Numbered from the stretch's first letter, positions 24,741 through 35,098 are shown. The stretch: 64,000 bases of DNA from Paenimyroides baculatum (GCF_008629655.1 NZ_VWSG01000003.1:36273-100272), one strand, 5' to 3'. Notes: generated by a model from the sequence alone, not told the origin. Numbers and translations are program-made.

Positions 24741-26105
24741 TTACAGTCGGTTTACTTTATCCGGGAATTTATCTGCAAAAGCCGAAATAAGCTGCATGGT
24801 ATACGAACTACTTTTACAGCGTGTTAGGAAATTTTTCAATTGTTCCGGATCTGTTATTGGCTCTTCATAGGGAATATATCCCATACCGTAAAAGTGTCCT
24901 TCTTGTATCCAGATACAGCTGCGCTCGTTGTTAGTTCTGCCCTTATCCAAAATATAGTAGCTTGGTTTTATTTCTGTTACAAATTCTATCGCTTCGTGTA
25001 CCAATTCGTTGTGCAGAGCTAACGAAGGCAAATCAGACTGATCCTTTATAGGAATACCTTCACTTTCTGTATTTACCGCATATTTACAAAAGCGGTAATC
25101 CAACGCAAATTTGTCTTTCAGGTTGCGCAGAAAATTCACTCCTTCGTTTACAGAGCCAAAAAACTCTATACATTTCTGCAGTTTGGTGACCTTACCCACT
25201 GCAAGGTACCTGTAACCGTTGCGTGCGGTATATTGATAGAGTCCGTACTTTGGTTCGAACCTTTTGAGGGCTGTGTTGAAAACTGGCCACAGCTTTTTGA
25301 TTTCGTTATATTCTAAAAGCAGTGCCATGAGTTCGGTAGCACATACTTCAAAAGAAATACTATGAATATCGCGTAAAAAATGTTGTCGTTGTGGCGTGAT
25401 TTTATGTCCAGAAAAATGCGATGCCACCCTTTTTTTAAGGTTTATAGCCTTGCCCACATATACTACCTTTTTCTGGGCATTGTAAAAATAATACACACCC
25501 GGTTTTTGCGGCAGGGATTCAAAATCAGCAGGAGGCAGATTTGGCGGTAACCGCTGATCTGGTGCTGTTTTTTTTATCATTCGCGGTATTTCCCCATTGT
25601 CGTCATTCTGTATAAGCAGTGACAAAAGTACTGCGGTGGCATCGGCATCACCGCCGGCACGATGTCGGTTTTCAAGCGAAATATTTAATGAGCGGCAAAG
25701 GTTTCCAAGGCTGTAAGAAGGAAGATCGGGATTTATTTTGCGTGCCGCACGTACGGTACAGAGTTTGGTGGCATTCCATTTAAACCCTGCCTCTTCTAAC
25801 TGATGGCGAACAAAAGAATAATCGAAATTGACGTTATGAGCCACAAAAATACGGTTTGAAAGCATGTTAAACAGTTGTTCCGCAATTTCTTCGAACAACG
25901 GTGCATCACTTACCATTTCATTAGATATTCCCGTAAGTGCGGTAATGTAAAGCGGAATGTGCTGTTGGGGATTTACAAGTGTTTCCCAGCGATCTATAAC
26001 TTCTGTACCATTGTGTATGATCACAGCAATTTCGGTAATTCTGCTTGTACCTGCATTTCCACCTGTAGTTTCGATATCCACCACCGCATATTCCGTTCTA
26101 TTCAT
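24741..26105 (-). CDS. DnaQ-type exonuclease fused to GIY-YIG nuclease domain
   Basis: 454 aa. Residues 1-165 are a DEDD 3'-5' exonuclease like Pol III epsilon: VVDIETTG (DxE), HNVNFDYSFV, HRAGGDADA (Exo III). Residues about 200-285 form a UvrC/Cho-type GIY-YIG domain: PGVYYFYNAQKKVVYVGKAINLKKRVASHF. The C-terminal about 170 residues are undefined here. This two-nuclease plan is common in Bacteroidota and is thought to act in DNA repair, perhaps in place of Cho. Both active sites look intact. Monocistronic. Confidence 0.9.
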   Translation of the reverse strand: MNRTEYAVVDIETTGGNAGTSRITEIAVIIHNGTEVIDRWETLVNPQQHIPLYITALTGISNEMVSDAPLFEEIAEQLFNMLSNRIFVAHNVNFDYSFVRHQLEEAGFKWNATKLCTVRAARKINPDLPSYSLGNLCRSLNISLENRHRAGGDADATAVLLSLLIQNDDNGEIPRMIKKTAPDQRLPPNLPPADFESLPQKPGVYYFYNAQKKVVYVGKAINLKKRVASHFSGHKITPQRQHFLRDIHSISFEVCATELMALLLEYNEIKKLWPVFNTALKRFEPKYGLYQYTARNGYRYLAVGKVTKLQKCIEFFGSVNEGVNFLRNLKDKFALDYRFCKYAVNTESEGIPIKDQSDLPSLALHNELVHEAIEFVTEIKPSYYILDKGRTNNERSCIWIQEGHFYGMGYIPYEEPITDPEQLKNFLTRCKSSSYTMQLISAFADKFPDKVNRL

Positions 26106-26346
26106 TTGTCAATCAGTACCGTTAATTTCTTTTATGTATCTGTTTCAAATTTACAATTTAAAACAAACTTTTCGGAACACTAAATGTCGTTTTACTTTTT
26201 TAATAAGCAGTACTTTACTTGATGCCCCTCTGAAAGGCAAAATCTATACTCCAGATTATCTCTTTAACGTTTTTAGCGGCGGAGTGTCCCCCCAAACACT
26301 GTTGGTTTTAGCCCACAAAGATCAGAAACGACGTAAACAGCGTTAA

Positions 26347-26928
26347 TTAAATTACCTCTTTCGTAACCCATTTTTCTACAACTGGAGCCTCGTAATCTGC
26401 CATCATATTTAAGAGCTCATCAATATTATCACTGACAAGAAGCATTTGTTGATTAACTTGCTTCAAAAAACCATTACTAACCATCTTTTCAATTAAAGAT
26501 AAAAGTTCATTGTAAAAGCCATTAATATTTAATACAGCAATAGGTTTTTTGTGTAAGCCTAACTGCGCCCAAGTAAGCATTTCAAAAAACTCTTCAAGTG
26601 TACCATATCCTCCAGGTAATGTAATAACTCCATCAGACAGTTCATTCATTTTTGTTTTTCTTTCGTGCATTGTTTCTACAATGATTAATTCACTCAAGCT
26701 ATTATGAGCAATTTCTTTACCTCTTAAAAAGTTTGGTAGAACTCCAATTACTTTCCCGTTACTTTCCAACGCGCCATTTGCAACGGCTCCCATTAAACCA
26801 ACATTTGCCCCTCCGTAAACTAAATCTATATTTCTTTCTGCTAATTTTTTTCCAAGTTCATATGCTTGATCTTCGTATTGTTTAATATTCCCGAAACTTG
26901 ATCCACAAAATACAGTTAACGACTTCAT
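26347..26928 (-). CDS. LOG-family nucleotide phosphoribohydrolase (TIGR00730)
   Basis: 193 aa. The signature GGYGTLEEFFE (in PGGYGTLEEFFE) with the upstream FCGSSFG and VYGGANVGLMGAVA defines the LOG/cytokinin riboside 5'-monophosphate phosphoribohydrolase family. It cleaves nucleoside monophosphates at the N-glycosidic bond; in bacteria AMP-type substrates are likely. The Arg/Glu active-site set (HERKTKMNELSD) is present. Cytoplasmic dimer; monocistronic. Confidence 0.9.
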   Translation of the reverse strand: MKSLTVFCGSSFGNIKQYEDQAYELGKKLAERNIDLVYGGANVGLMGAVANGALESNGKVIGVLPNFLRGKEIAHNSLSELIIVETMHERKTKMNELSDGVITLPGGYGTLEEFFEMLTWAQLGLHKKPIAVLNINGFYNELLSLIEKMVSNGFLKQVNQQMLLVSDNIDELLNMMADYEAPVVEKWVTKEVI

Positions 26929-26982
26929 ATTTTAATTATTTAAATGTGTGCAAAGATAATTGGAACCAACAAAGATTAAAAC

Positions 26983-27786
26983 CTATATCGCAGCTGATTT
27001 TGGAGAATAACCGTATTTGACTTTGAAGGCATTAGAAAAATGCGCGAAGCTTTCAAATCCCACTTCTAAAAAAACAGACGAGGGCTTTTTTCCGTTTTTC
27101 TGAATCTGATAATGCGCCTCTTTCAATCTTGTATCATGTAGCCATCTACCAGGAGAATCTCCAAATACCTTCTTAAAATCGCGTTTAAATGTGGCTAAAC
27201 TTCTACCCGTTAGCATAGCAAAATTCCATACCCACATTGAACTTATAGTTTGCTAACATAAACTTTTCTAAATCAATTTTATGTGGCTGTGAAAAATCAA
27301 ACAAAAAGTCTTGTAGTTTCGGGTTTGTATGCAGCAGAATTTCTATCATTTCCCGAATCTTTAATATAGATAAAGGATGGTGAGGTTTGAATTGTTCTCG
27401 GGCATGAAACGATAGTGATGATCCCAAAGAATCAAATAACCTATTGTTAGAAAGCAAGAAGTTTTTAAATTGAGTTTGTAACTGATGTGGAACCACAATA
27501 CTTTTTTCCAAGGCGTACTGCCTAAGTACATCTTCTTTTAAAATAAACAAATATGCATTGTAGGCCTGTTCTTCTGTTGGTTTTTTTGTGGCTTTTACAA
27601 ATTGATGTTTTCGAACAAGGTAAATTTGTCCGGGTTGCGCAATTATTCTCTGCTCCGATGTTTTTCAAAAGTCATCTCACCCGAAAGTTGAAACAAAAGA
27701 ACATGTTCTGTTAGTATATTATCGTATTCCGTTTGCTTATCAGTATTAAGTGAGTAAACGATGGCATCTGAAAATATGTTTGACAT
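26983..27786 (-). pseudogene. AraC-family regulator, broken by two frameshifts
   Basis: Read from ATG 27784-27786 the three frames join into one AraC protein of about 268 aa. MSNIFSDAIVYSLNTDK...FQLSGEMTFEK continues, after loss of one A near 27660, as TSEQRIIAQPGQIYLVRKHQFV...ANYKFNV. After a second break near 27222, where two A appear lost from GAAAATTTT, it continues as NFAMLTGRSLATFKRDFKKVFG...GFESFAHFSNAFKVKYGYSPK (both HTH motifs). All domains survive, so decay is recent or the breaks are sequencing errors. It starts 3 bases after the broken SDR, forming one operon. Confidence 0.82.
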
Positions 27787-27788
27787 GA

Positions 27789-28685
27789 CTAAAGAATTAT
27801 TTCTGGTGGTAAATTTACCATTTTAGCGCTCATCAACCACAATTCCTGTTTCAAATTTTCGTCGTGTACAAGTAAGCCTGGTTTTGGAAATGTAATCCTG
27901 CCTCTTACTAGTGATGCATAGTTTTTGCCTGCTGGCAATTTGATTTTTCCGAGTGCAAGATTAGCCAGAACTTCACCTGAATGTTTTGCAGTATTCATAT
28001 AAAAGACAGGATTAAATCTGCTAGCGAATCGAAAGATTGGCCTTAACAACTTAACAAATGCCTTCATCATTTTCGTTTGTTTGCCCATTAAACCAGTATC
28101 GCCCGTTAATCCCGGATTGTATGCAATTATCTGCACTTTAGATTCTTTGTAAGCTATTATATATTGTATCTGCTGTCATGATGTTACATAATTTGGTGGC
28201 TGCGTAAAACGCCATACCTTTTGGGCTACTATCATCTGGAAAAGCCAACTTGCTAATATCAATTGTTTTTGGTCCAAATGAAATAACTTGGGCATCGTGC
28301 GAATCGCTGGTAGTGATCAACAGCTTACCATCATCGGCTACATAAGGCATAAGCAGTCTAGCTAATAAATAGTGCGATAAATGATTAACAGCAAAAGTTA
28401 GATTGTAACCATCGGGACTTACTTCGCTGTTTTCCCTGCTTGAACACCTGCATTTAGTATTAATACATCTATTTTCTGTGGGTGAATGTTCTGCTTAATA
28501 TTTTCTGCGAATGATCTTACGCTGTCTAATGAAGATAGATCTAACATCAACGTCTTTGCTCCGTTGGGCAATACTGTGTTACCATTCCTTGCACCAACAA
28601 ATACCGTGGTGTCTTTTTTCTCTCTAATTGTGTTTAAAGCTTCAGCACCAATCCCACTGGTGCCACCTGTCATTACTATAATCAT
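27789..28685 (-). pseudogene. SDR oxidoreductase, broken by two frameshifts
   Basis: From ATG 28683-28685: MTGGTSGIGAEALNTI (NAD(P) motif) ... LILNAGVQA. After loss of one base near 28430 the reading goes on as SRENSEVSPDGYNLTFAVNHLSHYLLARLLMPYV...FYAATKLCN (a Tyr/Lys YAATK). A second break near 28150 precedes KESKVQIIAYNPGLTGDT...KMVNLPPEIIL. Together about 298 aa, matching the retinol-dehydrogenase-like SDR group. No large deletion. Adjacent AraC gene is also broken. Confidence 0.82.
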
Positions 28686-28893
28686 ACCTTGAAATTTTAT
28701 AAATACAAAGTTCTTTAAAAATGAAATAGTAAAATATCGCTAGAAGCTCATTTTGTTTGTCTTAAAAGCTCAATTTTGAAGTTTACGATCTGATTAAATT
28801 GTAATGAATTTATTAGCAAGAGAACTTTAAACCAACTTACAGTAGAAAAGTTAGAAAAGAGAAGTATTTAAATATCTAATATATTTATCCAAA

Positions 28894-30984
28894 TCAAAGA
28901 GCATACCTAAACTGAAAAGATCCATAGTAATTCACAGGCTGTCCGGGATAATAATATCTTGGTGCGCTGTTACCAAAACCTGTGGCATTCACCAGCACCA
29001 TTGAAGCATAGTGTTCGTTAAAAATATTGTTTATTCCTATGCTTACCGATAAAGACAATGCACTTGTAAGCTTACCCTGCCAATTCACAGCGGCATTGCA
29101 CAGACTGTATGAATCTGTAAAAAGAGCATTGGCATCATTCAAAGGAATTTTGTCAACAAAGAAATAATCTGCTTTTAAACCGAAACCATGCGGCAGATTG
29201 AACATAAAACCACCTGCAAACTGATTTTTAGGTACTCCGGTAAGATCATTTCCCGAGAAATCCTGATCGTTCTGTTTAAAATCGTGGAACATAAAATTAC
29301 CCAATGCAGCCGACACAAAAGGAATAATTCGTGTTTTATCCCCCAACTGCCACTTGTACTGCGCCATGAATTCCAACCCCATGTGAACGGTACTGCCCGC
29401 ATTTACCCCCACATACTGGTCTTCTAAAACACGGTGCGCCACCAACAAATCGTTTGCCTTCATTCGGTAAAGAGCAGCTTCTGCATAGAATCTTTTATCG
29501 GCAGAAAACAATTTAGTTCCTAGTTCCACACTGTAGCCGTTTTCCGGTTTGATCGATGTATTAACCTGTCCGTTTTCGTCCATTGTTTCTTCGATTGAAG
29601 GCAGAGAATAGCCTCTGCCGACCGAAAGATAGACTGTTTGCAGTTTTGATGGCAGATACGACAATGCGATCTGCGGAGCCCAGATTCCGTTGTAACCATA
29701 AGGCGTATCGTAGGCATTTTCAAGCGGATACTTCTGTTGCAGTACGAACGATGTTTTATTGTAGTTAAGTCCGGCATTCAGCTCCCATTTTTCCGAAAAC
29801 ACATACCGAAGCTGACTGTAAACATTTACAAAATTCCGGGTTTGAGACAGACGGTTTTTATCTGCCCCTGCCAAACTTCCCTGTCCGTTATTTTCCAGAT
29901 ACAAATTCTCAAAAGTTGCCGCATCATATCCATCCTGAAAAAACTCAACTCCCACCGTTGCCTTTAAAAGTTTACCTCCTAACTGCCAACTGCCAACAAA
30001 CTGCGACCGTGCACCAAATGTTTTGGTATTCTCCTTTAAAATATCAAAAGGTCGTGGTTCGTCACTGTCTTTCAACGAATAAAAAAAAGATGTAGCTGAG
30101 GTGATGTTTTCATGAAAAGAAAAATCGTAATTTAAACCAATGATGAAATTTTTGTATGCTTCGTATCCTTTTGCATCTTTCCAGTTGGTAGCCGCCGCTT
30201 TGGGATTGTTTAAAAACGTTTCCCGATCAATTGAACTCGGTATATACGCCTTAAGCGAAGTGTACTGCGACAAGTACGTTAGTTTTGATTTTTTTCTTCG
30301 GAACGCATCGCCCGTTATGGTTATGCCTTCGCGGTAATACGAACTGTTTTCGCGGTATCCGTTATTTTCAATCTTATGGTATCCCACATTAAAACTATAA
30401 GTATCGGCACCCGATGATACAAAAAGCTGATTTTTTATCAGTCCGAACGACCCAACCGTTGCAGAAACACCTGCCTGCATTTGTTCAGGATCGGGTGTTT
30501 TTGGCTGAAGCAAAACGGCTCCACCCAAACCAGCACCGTACACACTTGAAAGCGGTCCTTTAATGATATGAATATTTTGTAGGAATTCCAGATCGATATC
30601 TTCAATTGTTGTTTCACTGTTCCCACCAGTAAGAGGAATATTTCCAAAAAATGCACGTACTTTATTAGTGCCGTAAGGCGTTCGCGCACCAATTCCACGA
30701 ATAGAAAGTCGGTTGGTATTAAAAGTACCCGACTGCATAAATACACCCGGTACGGTATTGAGTATCGGTGCCAGTTCTACCCTGTTATTGCTCTGTAAAA
30801 GTCTTGTATCTAATTTGGCGACCGAAGCAGGCAGCTGAAAAATACTGTCGGAAACCTGCAACGGATACATTTGCGGACCGGATGTACTAATCACCAAATC
30901 TTGCAATAAGGTGGAATGCAGCGAATCTTGTGCCCGTGCCTGAGTAATTCCGAGCACAAAAACAACCATTAATAAATTCCTCAT
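28894..30984 (-). CDS. TonB-dependent receptor
   Basis: 696 aa. The signal peptide (LLMVVFVLGITQARAQ) is followed by a plug: APILNTVPGVFMQSGTFNTNRLSIRGIGARTPYGTNKVRAFFGNIPLTGG and LEFLQNIHIIKGPLSSVYGAGLGGAVLL. The barrel ends INNIFNEHYASMVLVNATG and SFQFRYAL. It lacks the carboxypeptidase-like N-terminal domain of the receptor at 17197. It imports a metal complex or other ligand, unknown here. The next gene upstream (sorbosone-dehydrogenase-like) ends 13 bases before it, so they are co-transcribed, the enzyme first. Confidence 0.92.
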   Translation of the reverse strand: MRNLLMVVFVLGITQARAQDSLHSTLLQDLVISTSGPQMYPLQVSDSIFQLPASVAKLDTRLLQSNNRVELAPILNTVPGVFMQSGTFNTNRLSIRGIGARTPYGTNKVRAFFGNIPLTGGNSETTIEDIDLEFLQNIHIIKGPLSSVYGAGLGGAVLLQPKTPDPEQMQAGVSATVGSFGLIKNQLFVSSGADTYSFNVGYHKIENNGYRENSSYYREGITITGDAFRRKKSKLTYLSQYTSLKAYIPSSIDRETFLNNPKAAATNWKDAKGYEAYKNFIIGLNYDFSFHENITSATSFFYSLKDSDEPRPFDILKENTKTFGARSQFVGSWQLGGKLLKATVGVEFFQDGYDAATFENLYLENNGQGSLAGADKNRLSQTRNFVNVYSQLRYVFSEKWELNAGLNYNKTSFVLQQKYPLENAYDTPYGYNGIWAPQIALSYLPSKLQTVYLSVGRGYSLPSIEETMDENGQVNTSIKPENGYSVELGTKLFSADKRFYAEAALYRMKANDLLVAHRVLEDQYVGVNAGSTVHMGLEFMAQYKWQLGDKTRIIPFVSAALGNFMFHDFKQNDQDFSGNDLTGVPKNQFAGGFMFNLPHGFGLKADYFFVDKIPLNDANALFTDSYSLCNAAVNWQGKLTSALSLSVSIGINNIFNEHYASMVLVNATGFGNSAPRYYYPGQPVNYYGSFQFRYAL

Positions 30985-30996
30985 AACTAATACAAA

Positions 30997-32280
30997 CTAG
31001 TTACCCGTGTAGGAGATGCGCCACAGTACATTTCCGCTATCGTCGTTTACAAGCAGCGAACCATCGGGAAGATTCTTAACCGCAGACGGTCTTCCGTAAA
31101 CTTTCGCCTTCTCATTATCGGCAATAAAACCCGTCATGAAATCTTCTGGCGGACCAGTGGGTTTTCCATCTTTAAAAGGAATGAATACCACCTTATATCC
31201 TGAGAAGGAAGATTTATTCCATGAACCGTGTTGGGCAACAAAAATACCGTTTCTGTATTTTTCTGGGAATTTAGATCCTACATAAAACGTCAACCCTAAA
31301 GAAGCCGTGTGGTTCCCCACCGCAACATCGGGCACAACCGCCTGCTTTACCAAATCGGGACGCATACCTTTTAATCTTGGATCTTCTATGTTACCAAAAT
31401 ACGAATAAGGCCAGCCGTAAAAAGCTAATTTCTGCACTTTTGTTACATAATCTGGCACCAAACCGTCGCCCAAATTATCGCGCTCGTTTACAGCCGTCCA
31501 TAATGAACCATCCACCGGATTCCAGTCCATACCCACCGGATTTCTCAAGCCCGAACCATAGATAATTTCTCCGGATCCGTCTAAATTAACCTCTAAAATA
31601 GCAGCTCTGCGGACTTCTTTTTCCAACCCGTACTCGCCGACATTACTTGCAGAACCAACCGATATATAAATTTTAGTCTGCTCTTTATTGGTAATGATGT
31701 TTCGCGTCCAATGATTGTTGTATCCGCCTGCAGGAAGCTCCACTATTTTTCGTCCATTACCCTGCAGTTTCTTATCGCTAGACTTATAAGGATAAACATA
31801 CAGACCATCACTCAAGGCGACATAAAACTGATCTTTCACGATTAAAGTACCGAAAGGAAGTTTTAAATTATCGGCAAACACCTCCCTTACTTCATAGCTG
31901 CCATTTTTATCGGCATCTCTTAAAATGGTAATTCTGTCTGCACTGTTAAAAGTATTCGATTCGGTTACGAATAAATCGCCGTTTGCCGCTATGTATGAAG
32001 TACGAGGGTTTTTAAGATTTGCTGCCAAGCGTTCCACCTTAAATCCGGCAGGTACTATTGGCAGTTGCCCTTCGGGCCAATCAGCCATTACATGTCTGAA
32101 TGTTACGGATTCTGTAGCGTACGGAGGCGGCAGTTTAAGCGGTCCCACAGTAGTCATTACCGTTACGCTGTCTTGTTTACTGTACTGCTGTTTTTCTTTT
32201 TCGGAAAGTTCTTTAATTTTTTGAGCATGCGCAACACTTACGCAAAAGCACGCCAATGCAATTGTTGTAATTCTTTTCAT
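30997..32280 (-). CDS. Periplasmic sorbosone-dehydrogenase-like beta-propeller protein
   Basis: 427 aa. Signal peptide RITTIALACFCVSVAHAQ. The rest is a six-bladed PQQ-type glucose/sorbosone-dehydrogenase-like propeller: GDLFVTESNTFNSADRITILRD, LPFGTLIVKDQFYVALSDGLYVY, HWTRNIITNKEQTKIYISVGSASN, SGLRNPVGMDWNP and LPDGSLLVNDDSGNVLWRI. Many members bind PQQ and oxidise sugars or alcohols in the periplasm. Pairing with a TonB receptor suggests the receptor delivers the enzyme's substrate or PQQ itself; inference only. Confidence 0.88.
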   Translation of the reverse strand: MKRITTIALACFCVSVAHAQKIKELSEKEKQQYSKQDSVTVMTTVGPLKLPPPYATESVTFRHVMADWPEGQLPIVPAGFKVERLAANLKNPRTSYIAANGDLFVTESNTFNSADRITILRDADKNGSYEVREVFADNLKLPFGTLIVKDQFYVALSDGLYVYPYKSSDKKLQGNGRKIVELPAGGYNNHWTRNIITNKEQTKIYISVGSASNVGEYGLEKEVRRAAILEVNLDGSGEIIYGSGLRNPVGMDWNPVDGSLWTAVNERDNLGDGLVPDYVTKVQKLAFYGWPYSYFGNIEDPRLKGMRPDLVKQAVVPDVAVGNHTASLGLTFYVGSKFPEKYRNGIFVAQHGSWNKSSFSGYKVVFIPFKDGKPTGPPEDFMTGFIADNEKAKVYGRPSAVKNLPDGSLLVNDDSGNVLWRISYTGN

Positions 32281-32382
32281 AGCAATAATTATGTAGTTTA
32301 AAATAGCAATCTGTATAAAGTTACAGAAAACCTCGCAGTAAAAAAATACTTTTCGGTAAAAGCGTCCTTGTTAAATAAGAAT

Positions 32383-32438
32383 AAAAAAGACTGCAACATC
32401 AGAATTTTGTTAAATATTCCTGATGTTGCAGTCTTTTT
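32383..32438 (-). terminator. Strong terminator of aldo/keto reductase gene
   Basis: A 19-20 bp stem AAAAAAGACTGCAACATCAG / CTGATGTTGCAGTCTTTTT with a 17-base loop. Flanks give A/T runs in both directions. It lies between the reductase stop (32482) and the downstream propeller gene. Confidence 0.85.
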
Positions 32439-32481
32439 AAGAGATTATAAAATTACGGATTTCACTCCGTATCAATTCATA

Positions 32482-33426
32482 TTATTTACCTGCACTGTTA
32501 AGAATTTCCATATCTTCCGAATCCAGTTGCAATTGTGGTGCCTTAAAAATGGTTTGCAACTGGTTTTCGCTGGTTGCACTAACAATAGGTGCCGTAATTA
32601 AAGGATTTGTCAGCAGCCATGCCAAAGCAACTGTTGCCGGTTGGGAATTGTGTTTTGCTGAAACCTTATCCAATGCAGCCAGAACCGCTTTTCCTTCCGC
32701 ATTAAAATACTTTTTAATTCCGCCTCCTCTTGCTGTTTGTTCAAAATCGGCTTCTGTTCTGTATTTTCCGGTTAAAAAACCTGATGCTAAAGACCAGTAT
32801 GGAAACACACTCAATCCGAATTTTTCTACTAACGGAGCATACTGTGTTTCAAACTTTTCTCTTTCTACCAAATTGTAATGAGGCTGCAATGCTACATACT
32901 TCGGCAGATTATTCTTTTCTGCGACCTCAAAAGATTCCATCAGCCTTTCGGGCGAAACATTAGACGCCGCTATGTATCTGACCTTACCTGCCTTAATAAT
33001 TTCATCGTAAGCTGCCAAGGTTTCTTCCACCGGAGTTACGTTATCGTCAAAATGCGTGTAATACAGATCAATGTGATCGGTACCAAGGCGTTTCAGCGAT
33101 TCGTCAACAGATTTAATAATGTGCTTTCTGCTGATATCAAAACCGTGTTCCTTGGTTTCGGATCCCACTTTTGTAGCCAGCACGATATTGTTTCTGTTCT
33201 TTCTTTCACGCATCCATCTGCCGATGATTTCTTCGGACTGACCGCCCGTTCCGTTTACCCACCAGGAATAAGTATCGGCAGTATCAATGAAATTAAATCC
33301 TGATTCGGTAAATCTGTCCAAAATATGGAACGATTCTTTTTCATTCAATGTCCATCCGAAAACATTTCCGCCAAAATTTAAAGGAGCTATTTCAAGATCG
33401 GTATTACTTATTATTCGTTTTTTCAT
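32482..33426 (-). CDS. Aldo/keto reductase
   Basis: 314 aa TIM-barrel NADPH-dependent reductase. NFIDTADTYSWW carries the catalytic Asp and Tyr; the Lys lies in VLATKVGSE and the His in YYTHFDDN. The end is LVALTIGAVI-like LAWLLTNPLITAPIVSATSENQLQ for NADPH binding. It reduces aldehydes or ketones; substrate unknown. Followed 41 bases upstream by the META lipoprotein gene, possibly the same transcript. Confidence 0.92.
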   Translation of the reverse strand: MKKRIISNTDLEIAPLNFGGNVFGWTLNEKESFHILDRFTESGFNFIDTADTYSWWVNGTGGQSEEIIGRWMRERKNRNNIVLATKVGSETKEHGFDISRKHIIKSVDESLKRLGTDHIDLYYTHFDDNVTPVEETLAAYDEIIKAGKVRYIAASNVSPERLMESFEVAEKNNLPKYVALQPHYNLVEREKFETQYAPLVEKFGLSVFPYWSLASGFLTGKYRTEADFEQTARGGGIKKYFNAEGKAVLAALDKVSAKHNSQPATVALAWLLTNPLITAPIVSATSENQLQTIFKAPQLQLDSEDMEILNSAGK

Positions 33427-33467
33427 CCTTTTTATTGTATTGATTTTCGTAAGAAAATTAAAATTTC

Positions 33468-33935
33468 TTACAGATCAGATTCCATCACTGCAACGGTAGT
33501 ATTTTCTGCGTTATTCAAATAAAGCGTTGTTCCTGAAGTGATGTATGTAGATGCTTTTTGTAGAGCTTCGCTAAACTGCGTTTCGGTTTGCATAGATCCG
33601 CATGCCATTTTGGTTGATATAATTTCGGAAATTTTTACGCTGTTGTTCCCCGAGAATTCTACTTTGGCATCAAAGCCGTTACATCCCAAATTACCCGATG
33701 CTTTTTGAAGACCATCAAATTTTATATACGGCTGATTTCCTGCAGTACTGTCTATAACCACTTTTGTTCCGTTGAGTTCTTTTAGTTTCCATTCTTTACC
33801 CAGCAGTTCTTTTGGATCGGCCGTAACTTCGGTAGTTTCAACAGTTAATTTTTCGGTGGTTTCCTGTTCTTTTTTATCGGCACAAGCGACTAACGCAAGC
33901 GACATCATTGCTATTAAAAGATTTCTTTTCATCAT
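33468..33935 (-). CDS. META-domain lipoprotein (HslJ-like)
   Basis: 155 aa. NLLIAMMSLALVAC is a lipoprotein signal peptide (LVAC). After an acidic linker a META/HslJ domain follows: LLGKEWKLKELNGTKVV, IKFDGLQKASGNLGCNGFDAKVEF, ISTKMACGSMQTETQFSEALQKASTY, TLYLNNAENTTVAVMES. Heat-shock protein HslJ belongs here; role probably envelope stress. It leads into the aldo/keto reductase gene. Confidence 0.88.
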   Translation of the reverse strand: MMKRNLLIAMMSLALVACADKKEQETTEKLTVETTEVTADPKELLGKEWKLKELNGTKVVIDSTAGNQPYIKFDGLQKASGNLGCNGFDAKVEFSGNNSVKISEIISTKMACGSMQTETQFSEALQKASTYITSGTTLYLNNAENTTVAVMESDL

Positions 33936-34431
33936 AGAGTATTTATTTATATGATTTATAAAGATACAAAATTTAAGAAAAAGAACCTATACTTCGATCT
34001 ACTGCATTGCACAGTTATTGATTACTTTAAAAATATAATAACTAAAAAATTATGATTTCTCATTCATTTTCACTTTTAAGATCCAATTTATAGCTCATAA
34101 GTAAGTTTTTTAGTTTTAATTTAGATATAGAGATTAAAATACCTTACTCTTAAAAAATTGTCAGATAAATACTATTAGACTCCAACTTTCATGTAAGCAG
34201 AATATCTTTCATTTTGAATTGTAAAACACTTTAAATGTTTCATTTTTCCATTTTAACATGCATCAAACTAAAACTTATTTGATTGGATATATTATTTAAA
34301 TATTATCAAAATTTAAAAACTTTAACCTACTGATATTCAACAAAAATAAAGCTTCCATAATAATTATTTAATTTTGTTAAAAATTAACTACCTTTACTAA
34401 CGGTAATAATCCACTAATATCTCACCATAAT
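33936..34431. other. Intergenic, AT-rich, no gene seen
   Basis: About 500 very AT-rich bases between divergent units. No coding frame, tRNA or clear hairpin; it presumably holds the promoters of the META gene and of the small gene at 34432. Confidence 0.4.
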
Positions 34432-34587
34432 ATGTTTACAGAAGCTGATTTAATTTTAATAAAAGAGTGCTTACTAAAGAGAGTAAATGAAAATCTAAAA
34501 AAGTTTAGGAAGTACAGCGAAGCAGATTTAAATAGTTTGAAAATCGTTGAAAAAATTAACTTATTTGTTGGTGTTAAGCAAGCTTAA
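34432..34587 (+). CDS. 51-aa small helical protein
   Basis: ATG 34432 to TAA 34587: MFTEADLILIKECLLKRVNE then NLKKFRKYSEADLNSLKIVEK and a hydrophobic end. Charged, amphipathic, fully helical, with no signal peptide. I do not recognise a family, but the regular heptad-like pattern and long open frame in AT-rich DNA favour a real gene. Confidence 0.5.
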   Translation: MFTEADLILIKECLLKRVNENLKKFRKYSEADLNSLKIVEKINLFVGVKQA

Positions 34588-34867
34588 TATGTCTTAACCA
34601 AAATTGATGAAAATTAGATCATTAGCGACACCTTACTTTCAATTGTTATTTAATTAAAGTCAATGTGAGAATGATGGAAAATCCCCCTATCTCACAGTAT
34701 ACAAACGCTTTAACGGAACGTTGAAAGTAACAGGTGCCCTTTTTATAAACTACCATAAAATTCCACAACTACCAACAAATACAAACTGTTTGGAACACAA
34801 ATATTGAAGAATCAGCACACGAATATGTCTATGAACACTGCAAATTTACAGGTTGAAAAGCGCTTTT

Positions 34868-35098
34868 TTAAACTAAAATAACCATTCCATTAAATGGTTC
34901 CATTGTTTGATAATTTATAGATATGATAATTTTATCATCTTCAAAACTGCCAACTGCACCTGATGGTGAAACACATCCTTCTTCATTATCCATTAATACT
35001 TCGCCAATTGCAGTAGCTTTCATCTCATTATCGTATATTGCTACCCACGAATTATCAATTTTCTGAAAATCTTCTCTCTTAATTATAATTTTAGACAT
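34868..35098 (-). CDS. Small hypothetical protein
   Basis: 76 aa from the chosen ATG 35096-35098 (MSKIIIKREDFQKIDNSW); the frame is open 14 codons further but the extra stretch is poor. Mostly beta (VAIYDNEMKATAIGEVLMDNEEG, DDKIIISINYQTMEPFNGMVILV). Unknown family, cytoplasmic. The 34588-34867 gap shows nothing recognised. Confidence 0.6.
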   Translation of the reverse strand: MSKIIIKREDFQKIDNSWVAIYDNEMKATAIGEVLMDNEEGCVSPSGAVGSFEDDKIIISINYQTMEPFNGMVILV

